A stretch of DNA of 64,000 nt, from the NCBI RefSeq assembly GCF_932294415.1, contig NC_065541.1, forward strand, positions 55,964,290-56,028,289, written 5' to 3'. Under the pieces are notes generated by a model, which saw only the letters and a list, made by a program, of their open reading frames with translations, was not told the origin of the DNA and searched no databases. The position numbers were made by a program, and so were the translations under genes. This DNA is from Quercus robur. Lineage: Eukaryota > Streptophyta > Magnoliopsida > Fagales > Fagaceae. Shown here in pieces: positions 60,901-64,000 of this stretch (within the stretch, counting starts at the first letter, position 1; each line of letters begins with the position of its first letter).

Positions 60901-61711
60901 CTTCTTCAAGAATCCGTTTGGTAGTATAACTAGAATAACAGTTTTCAGTGTTTAAATAACATTACACATATTTTTACATATTTTTTTATCCACACGTATT
61001 TTTAAAAAATACAAAATTACTAGAATAACATTACGAAACGGCTCCAAATATCAAATATTTGAATGATGCTTGTATAATTTCTATACACTTTTTTCAGAAT
61101 ATAGGCCTACAAAGCACCCCTTTATCCCCTATGAGGGCCCATTCCTTTTCCTTCAATTTGCGTATTTGTTTGCTCAGTGGGACACAAGGCATGGCTTCAT
61201 GGATTTTGATTGGACTTTTGAACTAAATTTTGATAGTCAAGAATTTGGTTGTGTCCAGGGAATGTAGGACTAGAGGAAGGCTAATTCCCAATTATTTTAT
61301 AAACTCTCAACAAACTCTAATCATATTCAATTACTTTTTGTTGAATATTTGATATCCCAACTACTCACAACTTAATTCTAATTATTACACAGAATATTGT
61401 ATTTTTTTATATTGTGTCATATGTATATATTCATTAATTTGTATTTAAAAACATTGTGCAGAGATGGGCAAGATAGCGGTGAGCCCATCTCAAGTGGGAC
61501 CAGCCCCGGCGGCACCAGCAATGGCGATGGTGGGTATAGTGACGGAGGGAGTGGTGGCTACTTTGACATGATATTCAAGAACGCGGCGGCACCGCCCGCG
61601 TCATCTACTATTACTACTACAATCTTCTTGTCCCTTCTCATTATTTTAATTTTGTACACTACCACCAACCAAGGTGTCCTATTATCCTTACCATTATTGT
61701 TATCATTATAG
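54935..61711 (+). CDS. Pectate lyase-like protein, PMR6-like, with probable GPI-anchor signal
   Basis: Polysaccharide lyase family 1 enzyme acting on demethylated pectin in the cell wall. Five exons: 54935-55074, 55475-55759, 55856-56477, 57567-57772, 61462-61711 (1503 nt, 500 residues). Features in order: signal peptide (about 1-23); an [14 protein letters not shown] segment; the plant pectate lyase N-terminal block [22 protein letters not shown] at 166-169; SDGDGIS at 219-225; IWIDHCSLS at 232-240; the likely calcium site EDGLVD at 243-248; and the RMPRCR active-site motif at 300-305. After residue 418 comes a Gly/Ser-rich spacer, then NAAAPPASS and a hydrophobic tail to Leu500, which fits a GPI-anchor signal. 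This C-terminus and the length agree with Arabidopsis PMR6 as I recall it, a powdery-mildew susceptibility gene. Intron 2 appears to start with GC. Exons 2-3 are GC-rich, unlike the surroundings. Intron 4 is about 3.7 kb. Confidence 0.9.
57773..61461 (+). other. Large intron 4 of the pectate lyase gene
   Basis: AT-rich with T and A runs (57,961-57,982; 58,174-58,190) and no inserted coding element that I recognise. Short frames at 58,710-59,180 and 60,176-60,860 have no family motifs. Donor AG|GTACAC and acceptor GTGCAG|A keep the frame. Confidence 0.6.
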
Positions 61712-62085
61712 TTGAAAGAAAAAAGACAAATTATTTATAAATGATTAAAAAAAAAGGAAAATTCGGTGATTTTTTTTTTGTTTTGGTCCCACATATTATT
61801 ATTATTCATGGACAGATCCTACTAATATTGTTATTATGGTCTGGTTAATGTACAGGTCTTAATGATATACATGGCAAATGTAAGGATTGGGTCAATTGGG
61901 TTGTGGGTTAAACAATCCATGATAAAAAACGAGTCATTTTAAACAGGTCAGTCAAATTTTTAGAGATAATGAATCAAATCAATTAAGAAAATGAATTGCA
62001 TATAATACTTTTTTTTTTTTTTTTTTCATTAAGTGGGTACCGATTATTATTCAATTATTCATGTTACTGTTATACATGTGAAGGG

Positions 62086-62128
<43 letters not shown>

Positions 62129-62496
62129 TTTCCATACCCTTCCAATTCTAATAGTTTTGTGCATGACTAAAATTCTTTAAAATTATGATAACAAAATATT
62201 TCATTTGAATAACTCACAAGCATCATGTTTATAACTACAAATTTACAACTTAAGAGAGAGATAGATTTTAAGGAGCACAAAAAGTGTATATTTTAAGTTT
62301 ACACATTTAGATTCAAAGTTCACTAATGGTATGGACTTTTGGACTTTTTTTTTTTTTTTTTTTGGGTGCTAGTTAGACTTTAGTGTTAGTAACTTTTTTT
62401 TTTTTTTTTTTTTTTTTTTGAGAAGGTAGTGTTAGTAACTTAGTCCCAGTATTTAACTCTACTACTTAATATTTAACTTAGTGTTAGACATTTAGT

Positions 62497-62811
62497 GAGT
62501 GTTTGGATCTGGATGAACCTGTGTTTGCATTTTTCTTTTTCTTTTTTTGTTCTTTCTGCATGCGTTTCAGTTTTAGGAGACAAGTGCACTGTTCATGCAC
62601 TGTTGAGTACTGTTCACGCATTGTTGAACCATGATTTTTGACATTTCTGTGCACACCAGTGGATCCTGTGCACTGTTCACTAGACCCACAAATCTCACTT
62701 TTCAGTAACTTTTTCATTAAAAATGGGTCCTATAGCACTATTCACATATTTAAAAATTATTTTGTTACAATATTTTTAATTTTCAGTTTTTAGTTGTATT
62801 CAAACAGACCC
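62497..62811. mobile_element. hAT-like MITE (TGAACAGT family)
   Basis: GAGTGTTTGGATCTGG at the left and the complement of GGGTCTGTTTGAATAC at the right, with TTAGT on both sides (62,492-62,496 and 62,812-62,816). Internal ACTGTTCATGCACTGTT, GTGCACTGTTCAC and AAAAATGGGTCC.ATAGCACT match the copy at 23,603-23,903 in the same orientation. Confidence 0.65.
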
Positions 62812-63156
62812 TTAGTAATGTAGACATGTAGTTGTGGATGCTTTTGCCTTTTGTATATATTATTTTCTTTTAATTAGCTTCTTTTAAAATAATTAGGGGA
62901 ATGGTCACGACCATTGATGGCTACTAAATGGCTAAGTAATGTCAGTGCAATGCTATGTGCCTTTATGTCTATGCACCTAGCACCTTAACATATAATCTAA
63001 ATAATTTTTAGGGGAAAAAAAGTTTAAAAATGTGTGGGCCGTGGGTTAGTCTATTTTTTATTCAAGCCAAATTATATGGGTTCGAGTCGGGCCTAAACAT
63101 GCAGGTTCAGGTTGAGTCAACAAATTTTGGCCCGTTTTACCATGTCGACTTAAGAG

Positions 63157-63276
63157 CATACATTAATCATCTATTTTAGAAAACTTTTTCATAGGAAATT
63201 GAAAAAGTTACCAATTTTTTTACAGCTTTTTTAATTTCCTAGAAAAAGTTTTCTAAAATAGTTTACTAAGGTATGC
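63157..63276. mobile_element. Short hairpin MITE
   Basis: GCATACATTAATCATCTATT plus TTAGAAAACTTTTTC and its near-complement GAAAAAGTTTTCTAAAATAG...GTATGC enclose a short AT-rich loop. A clear hairpin of about 120 bp with the same layout as 10,040-10,198. Confidence 0.6.
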
Positions 63277-63530
63277 CCTTAGTAAAACCTTATTACTATT
63301 TAGACCTTGGTAAATTTTGGCATTATCAAATTAACTTTATTAAATTAACCAATTATGAAGTTTCAATGGAATTTCTTCTTCTTCTTTTTTTGACAAAGTT
63401 TCAATTGAATATATGTTTACAATGAACAAATCACCATATAATATAAAGTGCACTAAAATAAATACCATAAAACAATTTATTTACAGAGTTAAAAGCCGAA
63501 GGATGAATTCAATAGGAAAATCACTTCAAG

Positions 63531-63690
63531 GTTTATTAGGAACCCAAGGAAGATTCCATTACTTGAATTGATGCTTTTATATATTTGAAAAAATAGGGAA
63601 ATGTTAATGAGTTTATTAGGAACCCAAGGAAGATTCCATTACTTGAATTGATGCTTTTATATATTTGAAAAAATAGGGAAATGTTAATGA
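63531..63690. repeat. Perfect 80-bp tandem duplication
   Basis: The 80-bp unit beginning GTTTATTAGGAACCCAAGGA is repeated at once (63,531-63,610 and 63,611-63,690) without a single difference. Either very recent or an assembly effect. Confidence 0.9.
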
Positions 63691-64000
63691 ATGTTCTTAA
63701 AGCATTTGTTAGTGAATCATTTTTGGAAAAAATTTAAGATATAAGAAAAAAAAAATCGATTAATGATTTGACAATTAATGTTAAGTGCACCCGTCAACAA
63801 TACCCATTGAAATATACTTATATTCCTAATTCCAGGATTACTTATGGATGTAACCTCACAATACTTTATGTCTCCTCCACTTTTCTAATTTGAAAATTCT
63901 TGCAAGAACTGCATTTGTGACTTTAAGGGCCATCTTGAAGATTCTTCATGTAATCGATAGGGAACATATTGTGACTTCAGCTTTGATTACTAGTCTAGTT

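Overview
The window is plant nuclear DNA. The supporting signs are multi-exon genes with GT-AG introns, AT-rich intergenic DNA full of poly(A/T) and (TA)n tracts, solo LTRs, SINEs and MITEs, and protein families typical of seed plants (class I S-like RNase, DUF1635, plant shugoshin, PMR6-like pectate lyase). A eudicot, probably a woody one, fits best. I cannot name the species from sequence alone. There is no operon, CRISPR array, phage or bacterial feature.

Layout. About 1-12,630 is a tandem pair of roughly 7-kb segments. Each carries one complete four-exon T2 ribonuclease gene on the minus strand. The second copy's long intron 2 has collected several transposable elements that are missing from the first copy. 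About 12,630-31,700 has no protein gene that I can support. It holds an L1-type LINE remnant, a Stowaway-type MITE, a solo LTR with target-site duplication, several non-autonomous DNA transposons and an array of about 880-bp tandem repeats (26.3-29.4 kb). A two-exon DUF1635/polyQ gene lies at 31,768-32,639 (minus). An eleven-exon shugoshin gene lies at 38,728-41,688 (minus), with an RTE-type LINE remnant in intron 1 and duplicated exons in its middle. From 42 to 54 kb there is a decayed Copia element interrupted by a Harbinger-like insertion, plus clusters of MITEs. A five-exon PMR6-like pectate lyase fills 54,935-61,711 (plus). The last 2 kb is repeats.

The four gene types (secreted RNase, DUF1635 protein, centromeric cohesin protector, cell-wall pectate lyase) show no shared pathway, and I see no gene cluster acting as one system. 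The best material for a second look is the history of the duplicated RNase pair as read from empty insertion sites, the exon duplication in shugoshin, the apparent GC-AG intron in the pectate lyase, and the tandem array at 26-29 kb with a hairpin at each unit junction. I did not find a convincing undescribed system.
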